48,379 nucleotides of DNA. It comes from Actinomadura physcomitrii. Lineage in GTDB: Bacteria; Actinomycetota; Actinomycetes; Streptosporangiales; Streptosporangiaceae. Made by a program: the position numbers and the translations under genes. Shown here piece by piece: positions 7,009-15,237 of the stretch. Within the stretch, counting starts at the first letter, position 1, and every line of letters starts with the position of its first letter. The stretch is from the NCBI RefSeq assembly GCF_008923205.2, contig NZ_WBMS02000041.1:40041-88419 (forward strand), given 5' to 3'. Below the pieces are notes generated by a model that saw nothing but the letters and a program-made list of their open reading frames with translations, did no database searches and was not told where the DNA came from.

Positions 7009-7028
7009 AGTTAGTGAGTGATAACTAA
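7009..7028 (+). promoter_or_regulatory. TetR operator overlapping the MFS start codon
   Basis: TTAGT (7011-7015), an 8-bp spacer and ACTAA (7024-7028) repeat the operator found before the TetR gene. Read on the minus strand, TTAGTTATCA-NN-CACTAACT matches the first site except for the two central bases. The site overlaps the A of the ATG at 7028 and there is no Shine-Dalgarno, so repression probably acts directly at a leaderless or very short-leader start. A poly-T run at 6992-6999 lies just upstream. Confidence 0.8.
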
Positions 7029-8446
7029 TGAAGACGCCGCATCCCGTCCGCACCTTCATCGTCACCGGCATCGCGCTGTTCATGGTGGCGCTCGACAACC
7101 TCATCGTCACCAACGCGCTCCCCGACATCCGCACCGACCTCGGCACCGGCCTCGAAGGCCTCGAATGGACGGTCAACGCCTACACCCTCACCTTCGCGGT
7201 CCTGCTGCTGCCCGCCGCCGCGATCGCCGACCGGTGGGGACGCCGCCGGCTGTTCATCGGCGGCCTCGCCGTCTTCACCGCCGCGTCCGCCGCCGCCGCG
7301 CTCGCCCCGGACATCGGCACGCTCATCGCCGCCCGCGCCGTCCAGGGCGCCGGCGGCGCGATCGTCATGCCGCTCACCCTCACCCTCCTCGCCGCCGCCG
7401 TGCCGCCCGCCCGCCGTAGCGTCGCGCTCGCCGCCTGGAGCATGATGAGCGGCCTCGGCGTCGCGCTCGGCCCCGTCCTCGGCGGCGCCGTCACCCAGGC
7501 CGCCACCTGGCAGTGGATCTTCTGGATCAACGTCCCGGTCGGCGCGGTGCTGCTCGCCCTCGCCCCCGGGTTCCTCACCGAGAGCCGCGGCGCCGCCAAG
7601 CGCCTCGACCTGCCCGGCACCGTCCTGATCGCCGGCGGCGTCCTCGGCCTCGTCCTCGGGCTCGTCCGCGCCAACGAGCACGGCTGGACCAGCGCCCAGG
7701 TCCTCGGCTCCCTCATCGCCGGCGCCGTCCTCGTCGCCGCCTTCGTCGCCTACGAGGCGCGCACCGCCGAACCGATGCTCCCGCTGCGGATGTTCCGCAG
7801 CCGCGGCTTCAGTATCGTCAACGGCCTCGCCCTCGCCATGTCGTTCGGCATGTTCGGCGCGACGTTCCTGCTCATCCAGTTCATGCAGGGCATCCAGCAC
7901 ATGAGCCCGCTCGGCGCCGGCGTCCGCTCCCTGCCGTGGACCGGCATGCCGCTGCTCGTCGCCCCGCTCACCCCGCCGCTCATCGCCCGCCTCGGCATCC
8001 GGTACGTCCTCGCGATCGGGCTCGCGCTGCAGACCGCCGCCCTGGCCTGGCTCGCCGCCGTCCTCTCGCCCGGCGTGGGCTACGGCGCGATGGTGCCCGC
8101 GTTCGTCCTCGCCGGGATCGGCATGGCGCTGTTCTTCCCGCCGCTCGCCCGCGCCGTCCTCGGCTTCGCGCCGCCCGAGCTGTCCGGCGTCGCGTCCGGC
8201 GTGAGCAACTCGCTGCGCCAGCTCGGCACCGTCCTCGGCGTCGCGGTCCTCGGCGCCGTCTTCGCCGCGCAGGGCGACTTCACCACCCCGCAGGCGTTCA
8301 CCGACGGCCTCCAGCCCGCGCTGTGGCTCGGTGCCGCCGCCCTCGGCGCCGGAACCGTCGCCGCCCTCCTGATCCCCGCCCACCTCCCGGCCACCGCCGA
8401 ACCGGTCCCGGTCAAGGCTTCCGAACCCGCCGAAACCAGCTCCTGA
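7028..8446 (+). CDS. MFS drug efflux transporter, DHA2 (EmrB/QacA-like) subfamily
   Basis: 472 aa, about 14 hydrophobic segments, as in the DHA2 14-TM drug:H+ antiporters. Near the N-terminus LDNLIVTNALPDI is the DHA2 motif D1 region (VALDxTIVNVALP type), followed by ADRWGRRRLFIGG (motif A, loop 2-3) and the motif C-like GPVLGGAVTQ. Expected role: proton-coupled export of a hydrophobic or cationic compound. It is controlled by the TetR gene just upstream through the shared operator. ATG 7028 lies inside that operator. It is convergent with the deaminase gene downstream. Substrate is unknown. Confidence 0.93.
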   Translation: MKTPHPVRTFIVTGIALFMVALDNLIVTNALPDIRTDLGTGLEGLEWTVNAYTLTFAVLLLPAAAIADRWGRRRLFIGGLAVFTAASAAAALAPDIGTLIAARAVQGAGGAIVMPLTLTLLAAAVPPARRSVALAAWSMMSGLGVALGPVLGGAVTQAATWQWIFWINVPVGAVLLALAPGFLTESRGAAKRLDLPGTVLIAGGVLGLVLGLVRANEHGWTSAQVLGSLIAGAVLVAAFVAYEARTAEPMLPLRMFRSRGFSIVNGLALAMSFGMFGATFLLIQFMQGIQHMSPLGAGVRSLPWTGMPLLVAPLTPPLIARLGIRYVLAIGLALQTAALAWLAAVLSPGVGYGAMVPAFVLAGIGMALFFPPLARAVLGFAPPELSGVASGVSNSLRQLGTVLGVAVLGAVFAAQGDFTTPQAFTDGLQPALWLGAAALGAGTVAALLIPAHLPATAEPVPVKASEPAETSS

Positions 8447-8506
8447 CCCGCACCCGGCGCGCGGCGGGACGACCTCAGGACGCCCCACCGCGCGCCGCGC
8501 CATTCC

Positions 8507-9613
8507 TCAGAAGACCTCAGCGCCCCAGGCGTCGATGCCGTTCAAAAGGTGCTTGCGGACGTCGTCGGGAGCGGCCGACGCGCGCACCGACTGCCGTGCC
8601 AGCTCCGCCAGCTCGGCGTCGGAGAAGCCGTGCACGTCCCGGACCAGGTCGTACTGGCGGGCGAGGCGCGACCCGAACAGCAGCGGGTCGTCGGCGCCCA
8701 GCGCGATCGACGCGCCCGCCTCGAACAGCCGCCGCACCGGGACGTCCGCCGGCGTCGCCGCCACCCCCAGGCTCACGTTCGACGCCGGGCACACCTCCAG
8801 CGTCACGCCCCGGTCCACGATGCGCTCCAGCAGCCGCGGATCCTCCACCGCACGCACCCCGTGCCCGATCCGGTCGGCGTCCAGCGTCTCCAGGCACTCC
8901 CGGACGCTCGCCGGGCCGAGCAGCTCGCCGCCGTGCGGGTCCGACAGCAGCCCGCCCCGCTTGGCGATCCGGAACGCGCCCTCGAAGTCGTAGGCCCGGC
9001 CGCGCCGCTCGTCGTTGGACAGCCCGAACCCCACCACGCCCTGCCCGGCGTACCGGACGGCGAGCCGCGCGAGCGTCTTGGCGTCCAGGGGGTGCCGGGT
9101 CCGGTTCGCGGCGATCACCACGCCGATCCCGACGCCGGCCGCCTCGCCCGCCTCGCGCGCCGCGTCCAGCACCAGCTCGACGGTCGGCGTCAGCCCGCCG
9201 AACTTCGCCGCGTACCCGCTCGGATCGACCTGGATCTCCAGCCAGCCCGACCCCTCGGCCGCCTCGTCCTGCGCCGTCTCCCGCAGCAGCCGCCGCAGGT
9301 CGTCGGGCGTCCGCAGGACGGAACGGGCGATGTCGTACAGCCGCTGGAACCGGAACCAGCCGCGCTCGTCGGTCGCGTGCAGCTTCGGCGGCCAGTCCTC
9401 CACCAGGGCGTCCGGCAGGTGGACGCCGTGCTCGGCGGCCAGCTCCACCAGCGTCGAATGCCGCATCGACCCGGTGAAGTGCAGATGCAGGTGCGCCTTG
9501 GGGAGCAGGGCCACGTCCGGACGGGCCGAGCCGGGCCGCGCGGCGGCGGGTTCGGCGGGGGCCGGCTCCACATTCCCTCGCGGGGAACGGTCCTGGGCCG
9601 GGCTGGGTGACAC
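8507..9613 (-). CDS. Adenosine deaminase family protein
   Basis: Zn2+-dependent hydrolytic deaminase of the adenosine/AMP deaminase superfamily, 368 aa from GTG 9613. I chose GTG 9613 because GGAGG lies 7 bp upstream, whereas ATG 9628 has no ribosome binding site. The metal-binding HLHFTGS replaces the usual HLHLEGS, PHGGE holds the catalytic Glu in place of HAGE, RIGHGVRA gives the catalytic His region and LGADDPLLFGS the metal-binding Asp. The Streptomyces homologue next to aspC shares these deviations, so this is a lineage-specific subgroup. Its substrate (adenosine or another 6-aminopurine nucleoside) should not be assumed. Confidence 0.85.
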   Translation of the reverse strand: MSPSPAQDRSPRGNVEPAPAEPAAARPGSARPDVALLPKAHLHLHFTGSMRHSTLVELAAEHGVHLPDALVEDWPPKLHATDERGWFRFQRLYDIARSVLRTPDDLRRLLRETAQDEAAEGSGWLEIQVDPSGYAAKFGGLTPTVELVLDAAREAGEAAGVGIGVVIAANRTRHPLDAKTLARLAVRYAGQGVVGFGLSNDERRGRAYDFEGAFRIAKRGGLLSDPHGGELLGPASVRECLETLDADRIGHGVRAVEDPRLLERIVDRGVTLEVCPASNVSLGVAATPADVPVRRLFEAGASIALGADDPLLFGSRLARQYDLVRDVHGFSDAELAELARQSVRASAAPDDVRKHLLNGIDAWGAEVF

Positions 9614-9760
9614 GGTACGGGCCTCCATGGACCAATGTTGCCGGATGGCGCGTCCCGCTGAACCCCTGCCCCACCAGGATCATCACACCGGACTACCCCG
9701 CATGGCACCTGGCGGCCATCCCCGCCCGTGGACATCACCGAAAAAACTCGGAACCCGCGT

Positions 9761-9788
9761 GCAACCCCGCTCCGTGGTCGCGCGTATA
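9761..9788 (+). promoter_or_regulatory. Possible ECF-sigma promoter
   Basis: GCAACC (9761-9766) and CGTATA (9783-9788) are 16 bp apart, 50 bp before the start of the exported protein. An AAC-containing -35 and CGT-containing -10 are typical of ECF/SigE promoters, and a SigE-family gene follows downstream. There is no second copy to compare, so this is tentative. Confidence 0.3.
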
Positions 9789-9837
9789 CGAGGGGCGCAA
9801 GAGGAGAACAACGGACGGGCAGAGAGGGACACAGACG

Positions 9838-10818
9838 ATGATCACGCTGAAGGCCGCACTGATCGCGGCGGGCGCCATCGGGACCGTGGCCGTGGGCGGC
9901 GGCGCCACGTGGGCCATGACCGGCTCCCACCACAACGCGGGCCTCCAGTCCGGCGACTCGAAGCTGCCGGCCGCGCACCGGGTCGTCGACGCCGCGCCGA
10001 AGACCGCGCCGACCTGCCTGCCGACGCAGCTCCCCAAGACCGGCAAGCTCCCCACGGGCAAGCTCCCGAAGACCGGCGCCCTGCCCAAGCCGGGCGACCT
10101 GCCGACCGCCGGCCTCCCGACGACCGGCAAGCTGCCCGAAGGCAAGCTGCCCGGCACGGAGAAGCTCCGCAAGCAGACCGACGCCCTCAAGAAGAAGGCG
10201 GCCGCCGCCAAGCCCACGGTCGCCGTCCCGAACCCCGGTGTCCCCGGTGTTGCCGCCCCCGGCAGCCGGCCGACCGCGCTCCCGTCCGGCAAGCCCGAGT
10301 TGCCGGCCTGCGCGCCGTCCGCCAAGCCGCTGCCCAAGGGCGGCGTTCCGGCCGCCAAGCCGTCCGCGCGCGTCCCCGGCAAGCCCGCGGTGCCCGCCGT
10401 CCCCGCCCTCGACTGCCGCACCCTCGCCCCCGCCGTGAAGATCGGCGGGCCCGTCGAGAAGACCGTCATGCTCGCCAAGGGCCTCAAGTACAGCGCCGCC
10501 ACCCCCGGCACCGCCGACCTCAAGAAGCTGAACATCTGCGCCGTCACGCAGAAGTGGACCGGCAAGGCCGGCCGGTGGCTCACCGTCGAAACGCTGAAGA
10601 CGCCCGCCGGAATGACGCAGAATCAGCTCCGGCAGGCGCTGAAGCTGCCCGAGGGCGGCACCCCGCTCACCGTCGACGGCGTCGCCGCCTACCAGGGGCC
10701 GCGCGGCGGCGGGGTCCTGGTGTTCGACCCGAGCGGCTACTCGCTGTTCGTCAACGGCAGCCCCGTCCTCGCCGGCGGGCCGAAGGACGTCGCCACCGCC
10801 CTGCGGCAGGCGCAGTAG
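9838..10818 (+). CDS. Exported protein with Lys/Pro-rich tandem repeats
   Basis: 326 aa starting at ATG 9838, with GAGAGGGA upstream. Residues about 5-28 form one hydrophobic signal/anchor segment (AALIAAGAIGTVAVGGGATWAM). Residues about 55-115 are degenerate repeats of the type (K/T)TGKLP, such as KTGKLPTGKLPKTG, followed by more Pro/Lys/Ala-rich sequence to about residue 190. The C-terminal 130 residues (from about LDCRTLAPAVKIGG) look globular and end with SLFVNGSPVLAGGPKDVATAL. The protein probably spans the cell wall with the globular domain outside. The SigE-family sigma gene follows 79 bp downstream in the same direction, which suggests a shared stress regulon. No function assigned. 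Confidence 0.8.
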   Translation: MITLKAALIAAGAIGTVAVGGGATWAMTGSHHNAGLQSGDSKLPAAHRVVDAAPKTAPTCLPTQLPKTGKLPTGKLPKTGALPKPGDLPTAGLPTTGKLPEGKLPGTEKLRKQTDALKKKAAAAKPTVAVPNPGVPGVAAPGSRPTALPSGKPELPACAPSAKPLPKGGVPAAKPSARVPGKPAVPAVPALDCRTLAPAVKIGGPVEKTVMLAKGLKYSAATPGTADLKKLNICAVTQKWTGKAGRWLTVETLKTPAGMTQNQLRQALKLPEGGTPLTVDGVAAYQGPRGGGVLVFDPSGYSLFVNGSPVLAGGPKDVATALRQAQ

Positions 10819-10897
10819 AAACAAGGACCCGGGCGGACGGCCAGGTGCGGGGCCGTCCGCCCAGGACGCGGGATCCCCTCCACCCGGACGGAGAACA

Positions 10898-11407
10898 GTG
10901 GGGCGTCGAGACGACGAGTCGTTCGTTGAGTTCGTGGCGGAACGCGGCGATGCCCTGCTGCGCACCGCCTCGCTGATGTGCGGTGCCCGGCAGGACGCCG
11001 AGGACATCCTGCAGACCGCGCTGGAAAAGGCGTACCGGCACTGGGGACGGCTGGACGCCGACACCGACCCCGAGCCCTACGTGCGCCGGATCCTGGTCAA
11101 CCTGGTGATCAGCCGGTCCCGGCGCTGGAAGGTGCTGCGGGAGATCCACATGGCGAGGCCGCCCGAGACGCCGACGCTCGCGGGTACCCACGCCGTCGAG
11201 CTGAGGGGGACGCTCATGGACGAACTGCGCAGGCTCGGCGCCCGGCAGCGGGCGGTGCTCGTGCTGCGCTTCTGGGAGGACCTCTCGGAGGCGGAGACCG
11301 CACGGGTGCTCGGCTGCTCCGTCGGCACCGTCAAGAGCCAGGCCTCCCGGGGGCTCGCCAGACTCCGGGAGCGACTCGGCGCGAACCTGGCGCCAATGGG
11401 GAGCTGA
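10898..11407 (+). CDS. RNA polymerase sigma factor, SigE family (ECF type)
   Basis: 169 aa from GTG 10898. Region 2 contains DAEDILQTALEKAYRHWGRL (-10 recognition) and region 4 contains RFWEDLSEAETARVLGCSVGTVKSQASRGLARL (helix-turn-helix for the -35). The short size, the FVEFVAERGDALLRTASLMCG start and the lack of an extra domain match the actinobacterial SigE family. The stop is 3 bp before the next gene, a membrane-anchored protein in the usual place of an anti-sigma or co-regulated factor. It would direct an envelope or general stress regulon, by analogy. Confidence 0.92.
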   Translation: MGRRDDESFVEFVAERGDALLRTASLMCGARQDAEDILQTALEKAYRHWGRLDADTDPEPYVRRILVNLVISRSRRWKVLREIHMARPPETPTLAGTHAVELRGTLMDELRRLGARQRAVLVLRFWEDLSEAETARVLGCSVGTVKSQASRGLARLRERLGANLAPMGS

Positions 11408-11410
11408 ACG

Positions 11411-12166
11411 ATGGACCTCGAGAGCGAACTCCGCGCGGCCATGGCCGAGCAGGTGGCCGGGACCGCCGCGCCGCCCTCGCTCGTGGCCGACGTGCGGCGC
11501 CGCCACCGGCGCCGCGCCAACCGGATCCGCGCCACCGTCGGCGTCGCCGCCGCGTCCGTCGCCGCGCTCGCCCTGGTGCCCACCTACCAGTCGTTCCGGG
11601 CCACACCTGCCGGAGAGTCCGCCACCTCCCGCCCCTCGGGCGGGCCGGCGATCCTCGAGCAGCCGGAACGGCGGCCCGCCTCGGGCCTCCCCGCGTCCCC
11701 GTCGCCAGAGGGGAGGCCCGAGGCGGGATCAACGCCGAAGCCGTCCGCGCGCCCGCGGCCCGGCGGCGGCGCCGGCGGGGGAGACGAGCGGCCCGGCGGC
11801 CCCGGCCCCGCGGTGAAGCTCCCGGACTGGGTCACCTACCTGCCGGGCGGCCTCACCGCCACCGGCCCCTGCACGGTCACCGGCGACGCCAAGCGCCGCA
11901 CCACCACTTGCAAATGGGGCGGGACGTCCGGCTGGGTGCAGATCGCCCTCGTCAAGGGCAGCGGCATCGGCCTCACCGACCTCGCCCCCGTCGGCGGCGT
12001 CCCCACCCGCACCACCGTCCGCGGCATGCCCGCGCTCGCCGGCGACCGCCCCGGCTCCGGCCGCCAGGTCTCCTGGATCGCCAAGCCCGGCACCGGCGTC
12101 ACCGTCACCGCCGCCGGCACCGCGAAGGACCAGCTCATGCGGATCGCCGACGGCGTCCGCCCCTAG
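11411..12166 (+). CDS. Membrane-anchored protein, SigE-partner type
   Basis: 251 aa. A short cytoplasmic N-terminus (about 35 residues, RRRHRRRANR just before the membrane) is followed by one transmembrane segment (TVGVAAASVAALALVP, about residues 38-55), a long Pro/Gly/Ser-rich linker (about 60-135) and a small extracellular domain (about 140-250) with two Cys. No zinc-binding HxxxCxxC anti-sigma motif is present. It is coupled to the sigma gene (3-bp gap, GGGGAG overlapping the sigma stop), so an anti-sigma or sensor role is likely but not shown. A role as a simple regulon member remains possible. Confidence 0.8.
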   Translation: MDLESELRAAMAEQVAGTAAPPSLVADVRRRHRRRANRIRATVGVAAASVAALALVPTYQSFRATPAGESATSRPSGGPAILEQPERRPASGLPASPSPEGRPEAGSTPKPSARPRPGGGAGGGDERPGGPGPAVKLPDWVTYLPGGLTATGPCTVTGDAKRRTTTCKWGGTSGWVQIALVKGSGIGLTDLAPVGGVPTRTTVRGMPALAGDRPGSGRQVSWIAKPGTGVTVTAAGTAKDQLMRIADGVRP

Positions 12167-12235
12167 ACCACGCTCCGGCGGGGCCGTCCTCGAATGGCGG
12201 AGAGGGGCCGCCAGGACACCCCCGCCGGAGCGTCC

Positions 12236-12283
12236 TCGAATGAGAAGGCCCCGAGGCGAGAGCCTCGGGGCCTTCTCATTCGA
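12236..12283. terminator. Bidirectional terminator, 22-bp perfect stem
   Basis: The arms 12236-12257 and 12262-12283 are perfectly complementary (TCGAATGAGAAGG... / ...CCTTCTCATTCGA) around loop GAGA. The hairpin lies between the convergent SigE-partner and aminotransferase genes and can serve both. Upstream, a second larger inverted repeat (CGCTCCGGCGGGG 12171-12183 with CCCCGCCGGAGCG 12220-12232) and a direct repeat GTCCTCGAATG add to the structure. Confidence 0.92.
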
Positions 12284-12289
12284 GCCGGA

Positions 12290-13495
12290 TCACTCGGAGA
12301 GGAGCTTGGCTACCCGGGAGACGCCTTCTACCAGGTCGTCGTCGCCCAGGGCGTAGGAGAGGCGGAAGTAGCCGGGGGTGCCGAACGCCTCGCCGGGCAC
12401 CAGCGCGACCTCGGCCTCCTCCAGGATCAGCGACGCCAGCTCCACCGACGTCTCCGGGCGCTTGCCGCGGATCTCCTTGCCGAGCAGCGCCTTGACCGAC
12501 GGGTAGGCGTAGAACGCGCCCTCCGGCTCCGGGCAGACCACGCCGGGGATCTCGTTCAGCATCCTCACGATCGTCTGGCGGCGCCGGTCGAACGCCTTGC
12601 GCATCTCCGCGACGGCCGACAGGTCGCCGGTCACCGCGGCGAGCGCCGCGGCCTGCGAGACGTTCGCCACGTTCGACGTCGCGTGCGACTGCATGTTCGC
12701 GGCGGCCTTCACCACGTCCGCGGGACCGATCAGCCAGCCCACCCGCCAGCCCGTCATCGCGTACGTCTTCGCCACGCCGTTCAGCACCAGCGTGCGGTCG
12801 GCGAGCTCCGGCACCACGACGGGCATCGAGTGGAACTCGGCGTCCCCGTACACCAGGTGCTCGTAGATCTCGTCGGTGATCACCCAGAGGCCGTGCTCGT
12901 CGGCCCACCGGCCGATCGCCTCGATCTCGCCGCGGGAGTACACCGCGCCGGTCGGGTTGGACGGGGAGACGAACAGCAGCACCTTCGTCCGGTCGGTGCG
13001 GGCCGCCTCCAGCTGCTCGACGCTCACCTTGTAGCCGGTGGTCTCGTCGGCGACCACGTCCACCGGCACGCCGCCCGCCAGCTTGATCGACTCGGGGTAG
13101 GTCGTCCAGTACGGGGTCGGGACGAGCACCTCGTCACCCGGGTCCAGCAGCGCCGCGAACGCCTCGTACACCGCCTGCTTGCCGCCGTTGGTCACCAGGA
13201 CCTGCGACGCCTCGACCTTGTAGCCGGAGTCCCGCTCGGTCTTCTCGGCGATGGCGGCGCGCAGCTCGGGCAGCCCGCCCGCCGGGGTGTACTTGTGGAA
13301 GCGCGGCACCCGGCAGGCGGTCACCGCCGCCTCGACGATGTAGTCCGGCGTCGGGAAGTCGGGCTCGCCCGCGCCGAACCCGATGACCGGGCGGCCCGCC
13401 GCCTTCAGGGCCTTGGCCTTGGCGTCCACGGCCAGCGTCGCGGACTCGGATATAGCGCCGATGCGCTTGGAGATGCGAGGACGGTCGATGCTCAT
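12290..13495 (-). CDS. aspC: Aspartate aminotransferase (class I, PLP)
   Basis: 401 aa. Transfers the amino group between aspartate and 2-oxoglutarate (class I/II fold, Ib subgroup). Visible motifs: NGGKQAVYEAFAAL (phosphate binding), VSPSNPTGAVY (cofactor/carboxylate Asn), DEIYEHLVY (Asp and Tyr that hold the PLP ring), and NGVAKTYAMTGWRVGW with the Schiff-base Lys at about K243. The last motif usually reads (F/V)SKxYAMTGWR; Ala replaces Ser here. Position before tRNA-Trp/secE, transcribed away from them, matches Streptomyces. The gene symbol follows that synteny; aspC-type annotation is certain only at family level. Confidence 0.93.
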   Translation of the reverse strand: MSIDRPRISKRIGAISESATLAVDAKAKALKAAGRPVIGFGAGEPDFPTPDYIVEAAVTACRVPRFHKYTPAGGLPELRAAIAEKTERDSGYKVEASQVLVTNGGKQAVYEAFAALLDPGDEVLVPTPYWTTYPESIKLAGGVPVDVVADETTGYKVSVEQLEAARTDRTKVLLFVSPSNPTGAVYSRGEIEAIGRWADEHGLWVITDEIYEHLVYGDAEFHSMPVVVPELADRTLVLNGVAKTYAMTGWRVGWLIGPADVVKAAANMQSHATSNVANVSQAAALAAVTGDLSAVAEMRKAFDRRRQTIVRMLNEIPGVVCPEPEGAFYAYPSVKALLGKEIRGKRPETSVELASLILEEAEVALVPGEAFGTPGYFRLSYALGDDDLVEGVSRVAKLLSE

Positions 13496-13633
13496 ATCCC
13501 TATCGTTACAGAAGCGAGGCCATGACCCGAGCGATATATCAGGGCCGGTGGCACGGGGTCCACGGCGTGCGCGGGGGTTCGCGCGCCGTCCGGTTCGACG
13601 CGGGGCGCTCGGGGACGTAGACTCACCTCCCTA

Positions 13634-13656
13634 GTGACGCGTCACCGGTATACGAT
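13634..13656 (+). promoter_or_regulatory. Palindrome and -10-like site upstream of tRNA-Trp
   Basis: GTGACG-CGTCAC (13634-13645) is a perfect 12-bp palindrome in the gap between the divergent aspC and tRNA-Trp/secE units. TACGAT (13651-13656) right after it is a good -10 sequence. Otherwise 13496-13749 holds no gene. Confidence 0.35.
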
Positions 13657-13749
13657 CCTGTCCGCACACGGGCATGCCCAAGAGGTCGTAAGCTGGGGCA
13701 CGGCACCGACCCGGTCCCGCGGCCGGGTGTTCTCCTTAGCCGGAGAATG

Positions 13750-13823
13750 AAGGGCAGTGGCTCAATTGGTAGAGCTCCGGTCTCCAAAACCGGCGGTTGG
13801 GGGTTCGAGTCCCTCCTGCCCTG
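13750..13823 (+). tRNA. tRNA-Trp (anticodon CCA)
   Basis: A 74-nt cloverleaf. The acceptor AGGGCAG (13750-13756) pairs with CTGCCCT (13816-13822), the discriminator is G13823, and the anticodon stem CCGGT/ACCGG holds loop CTCCAAA. CCA is not encoded at the 3' end. It lies directly before secE, as in most actinobacteria. Confidence 0.97.
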
Positions 13824-13945
13824 CGAGGTGCGGTGCGCGCACCGGTGTCGGCCGCGCCACGGCGCCCGCCGTGGCGTCCCGCGGCGCGGGTCCGCGCGAC
13901 AACCACTGGGTGGTTGGAACACGACCTATGAGGTGAACGGCGGCA

Positions 13946-14194
13946 ATGGCGACTGAGATGCGCGGCGAGGCCGCGGCCAAGGACGAAGGCAAGGGGAAGT
14001 CCGCCCCCAGGCGGACCACCCCGGCGCTGTTCGTGCGCCAGGTCATCGCCGAGCTGCGCAAGGTCATCTGGCCGACCCGCCGCGAACTCGTCACCTACAC
14101 CACCGTGTCCCTGGTGTTCGTGCTGATCATGGTCGCGATCGTGTCCGGGTTCGACTACGGCCTGCAGAAGGGGATCTACGAGATCTTCGGCTGA
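13946..14194 (+). CDS. secE: Preprotein translocase subunit SecE
   Basis: 82 aa, the short single-span bacterial SecE that clamps SecY in the SecYEG channel. The N-terminus is charged (residues 1-28), followed by the amphipathic cytoplasmic helix ending in ELRKVIWPTRRELV, the invariant SecE motif, and one transmembrane helix (TTVSLVFVLIMVAIVSGFDY, about residues 50-70). GAGGTGAA at 13930-13937 is its ribosome binding site. It is followed by nusG, the conserved pairing. Confidence 0.97.
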   Translation: MATEMRGEAAAKDEGKGKSAPRRTTPALFVRQVIAELRKVIWPTRRELVTYTTVSLVFVLIMVAIVSGFDYGLQKGIYEIFG

Positions 14195-14295
14195 GCCCGG
14201 TCCGCCGCGCGGCCACCGCCGCCCGGTCCGGCCGCACCACCCGCAAGCCAGCACCGTATATCCATCACCGCAGACCGTCCGGAGAGAGAGTCACC

Positions 14296-15189
14296 GTGTC
14301 CGAGCCCTCACAGCCGCCCTACGACGAGGCCGTTGACGAGGCCCAGTCCGCCGCGGCTGCTGCGGCCGGCCAGGCGGCCGCGCCCGCCGAGGACGCGGCC
14401 GAGGCCGCCGTCGCCGCCGGCGAGGCCGAGCCCGCGGACGAGAAGCTCGAGGGCGAGGGCGTCGCGCCCGACGCCGCCGCGGACGCCGCCGACCTCGCCG
14501 AGGCCGTCGAGGGCGCGGACGCCGCCGACGTGCCCGCCGGCGAGGAGGGCGCGGACGAGGAGGCCGGCGAGGACGAGGAGGCCGCGGCGGAGCCGCCCGC
14601 CGACCCGTACGCCGACTTCAAGATGCAGCTGCGCCTCCAGCCTGGCGACTGGTACGTCGTGCACTCCTACGCGGGGTACGAGAACCGGGTCAAGACCAAC
14701 ATCGAGACCCGCACCCAGACCCTCAACATGGAGGACTACATCTTCCAGATCGAGGTCCCCCAGCACGAGGTGACCGAGATCAAGGGCGGCAAGCGGCAGA
14801 AGGTCAACGAGAAGGTCCTGCCGGGCTACATCCTCGTCCGGATGGAGCTGACCGACGAGTCGTGGGCCGCGGTCCGCAACACGCCGGGCGTGACCGGGTT
14901 CGTCGGCCTGCTGAACAAGCCGTCCCCGCTGAGCCTGGACGAGGTCGCCAACCTGCTGGCCCCCGAGCCGGAGGAGGGTGTCGCCAAGGCCAAGGAGCAG
15001 GCCAAGGTCGCCGCCACCGTCGACTTCGAGGTCGGCGAGTCGGTCACCGTCATGGACGGCCCGTTCGCCACCCTCCCCGCGACCGTGAACGAGATCAACG
15101 CCGAGCAGCAGAAGCTCAAGGTGCTGGTCTCGATCTTCGGCCGGGAGACCCCGGTGGAGCTCAGCTTCAACCAGGTCTCCAAGATCTGA
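14296..15189 (+). CDS. nusG: Transcription termination/antitermination protein NusG
   Basis: 297 aa from GTG 14296 with GGAGAGAG upstream. Residues 1 to about 105 are an Ala/Glu/Asp-rich disordered extension that is characteristic of high-GC actinobacteria. The NGN domain starts at about residue 117 (DWYVVHSYAGYENRVK, including PGYILVRM) and contacts the RNA polymerase clamp. The KOW domain follows at about residue 245 (VGESVTVMDGPFATLPATV), which binds Rho or S10. The order secE-nusG-rplK-rplA is universal in bacteria. No Shine-Dalgarno for another gene is seen in the 295 bp after it. Confidence 0.97.
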   Translation: MSEPSQPPYDEAVDEAQSAAAAAAGQAAAPAEDAAEAAVAAGEAEPADEKLEGEGVAPDAAADAADLAEAVEGADAADVPAGEEGADEEAGEDEEAAAEPPADPYADFKMQLRLQPGDWYVVHSYAGYENRVKTNIETRTQTLNMEDYIFQIEVPQHEVTEIKGGKRQKVNEKVLPGYILVRMELTDESWAAVRNTPGVTGFVGLLNKPSPLSLDEVANLLAPEPEEGVAKAKEQAKVAATVDFEVGESVTVMDGPFATLPATVNEINAEQQKLKVLVSIFGRETPVELSFNQVSKI

Positions 15190-15237
15190 CCGCCGCCGCC
15201 CGTCCGGCGCGGTCTGATCAGCACGTAGTCTTGACGG

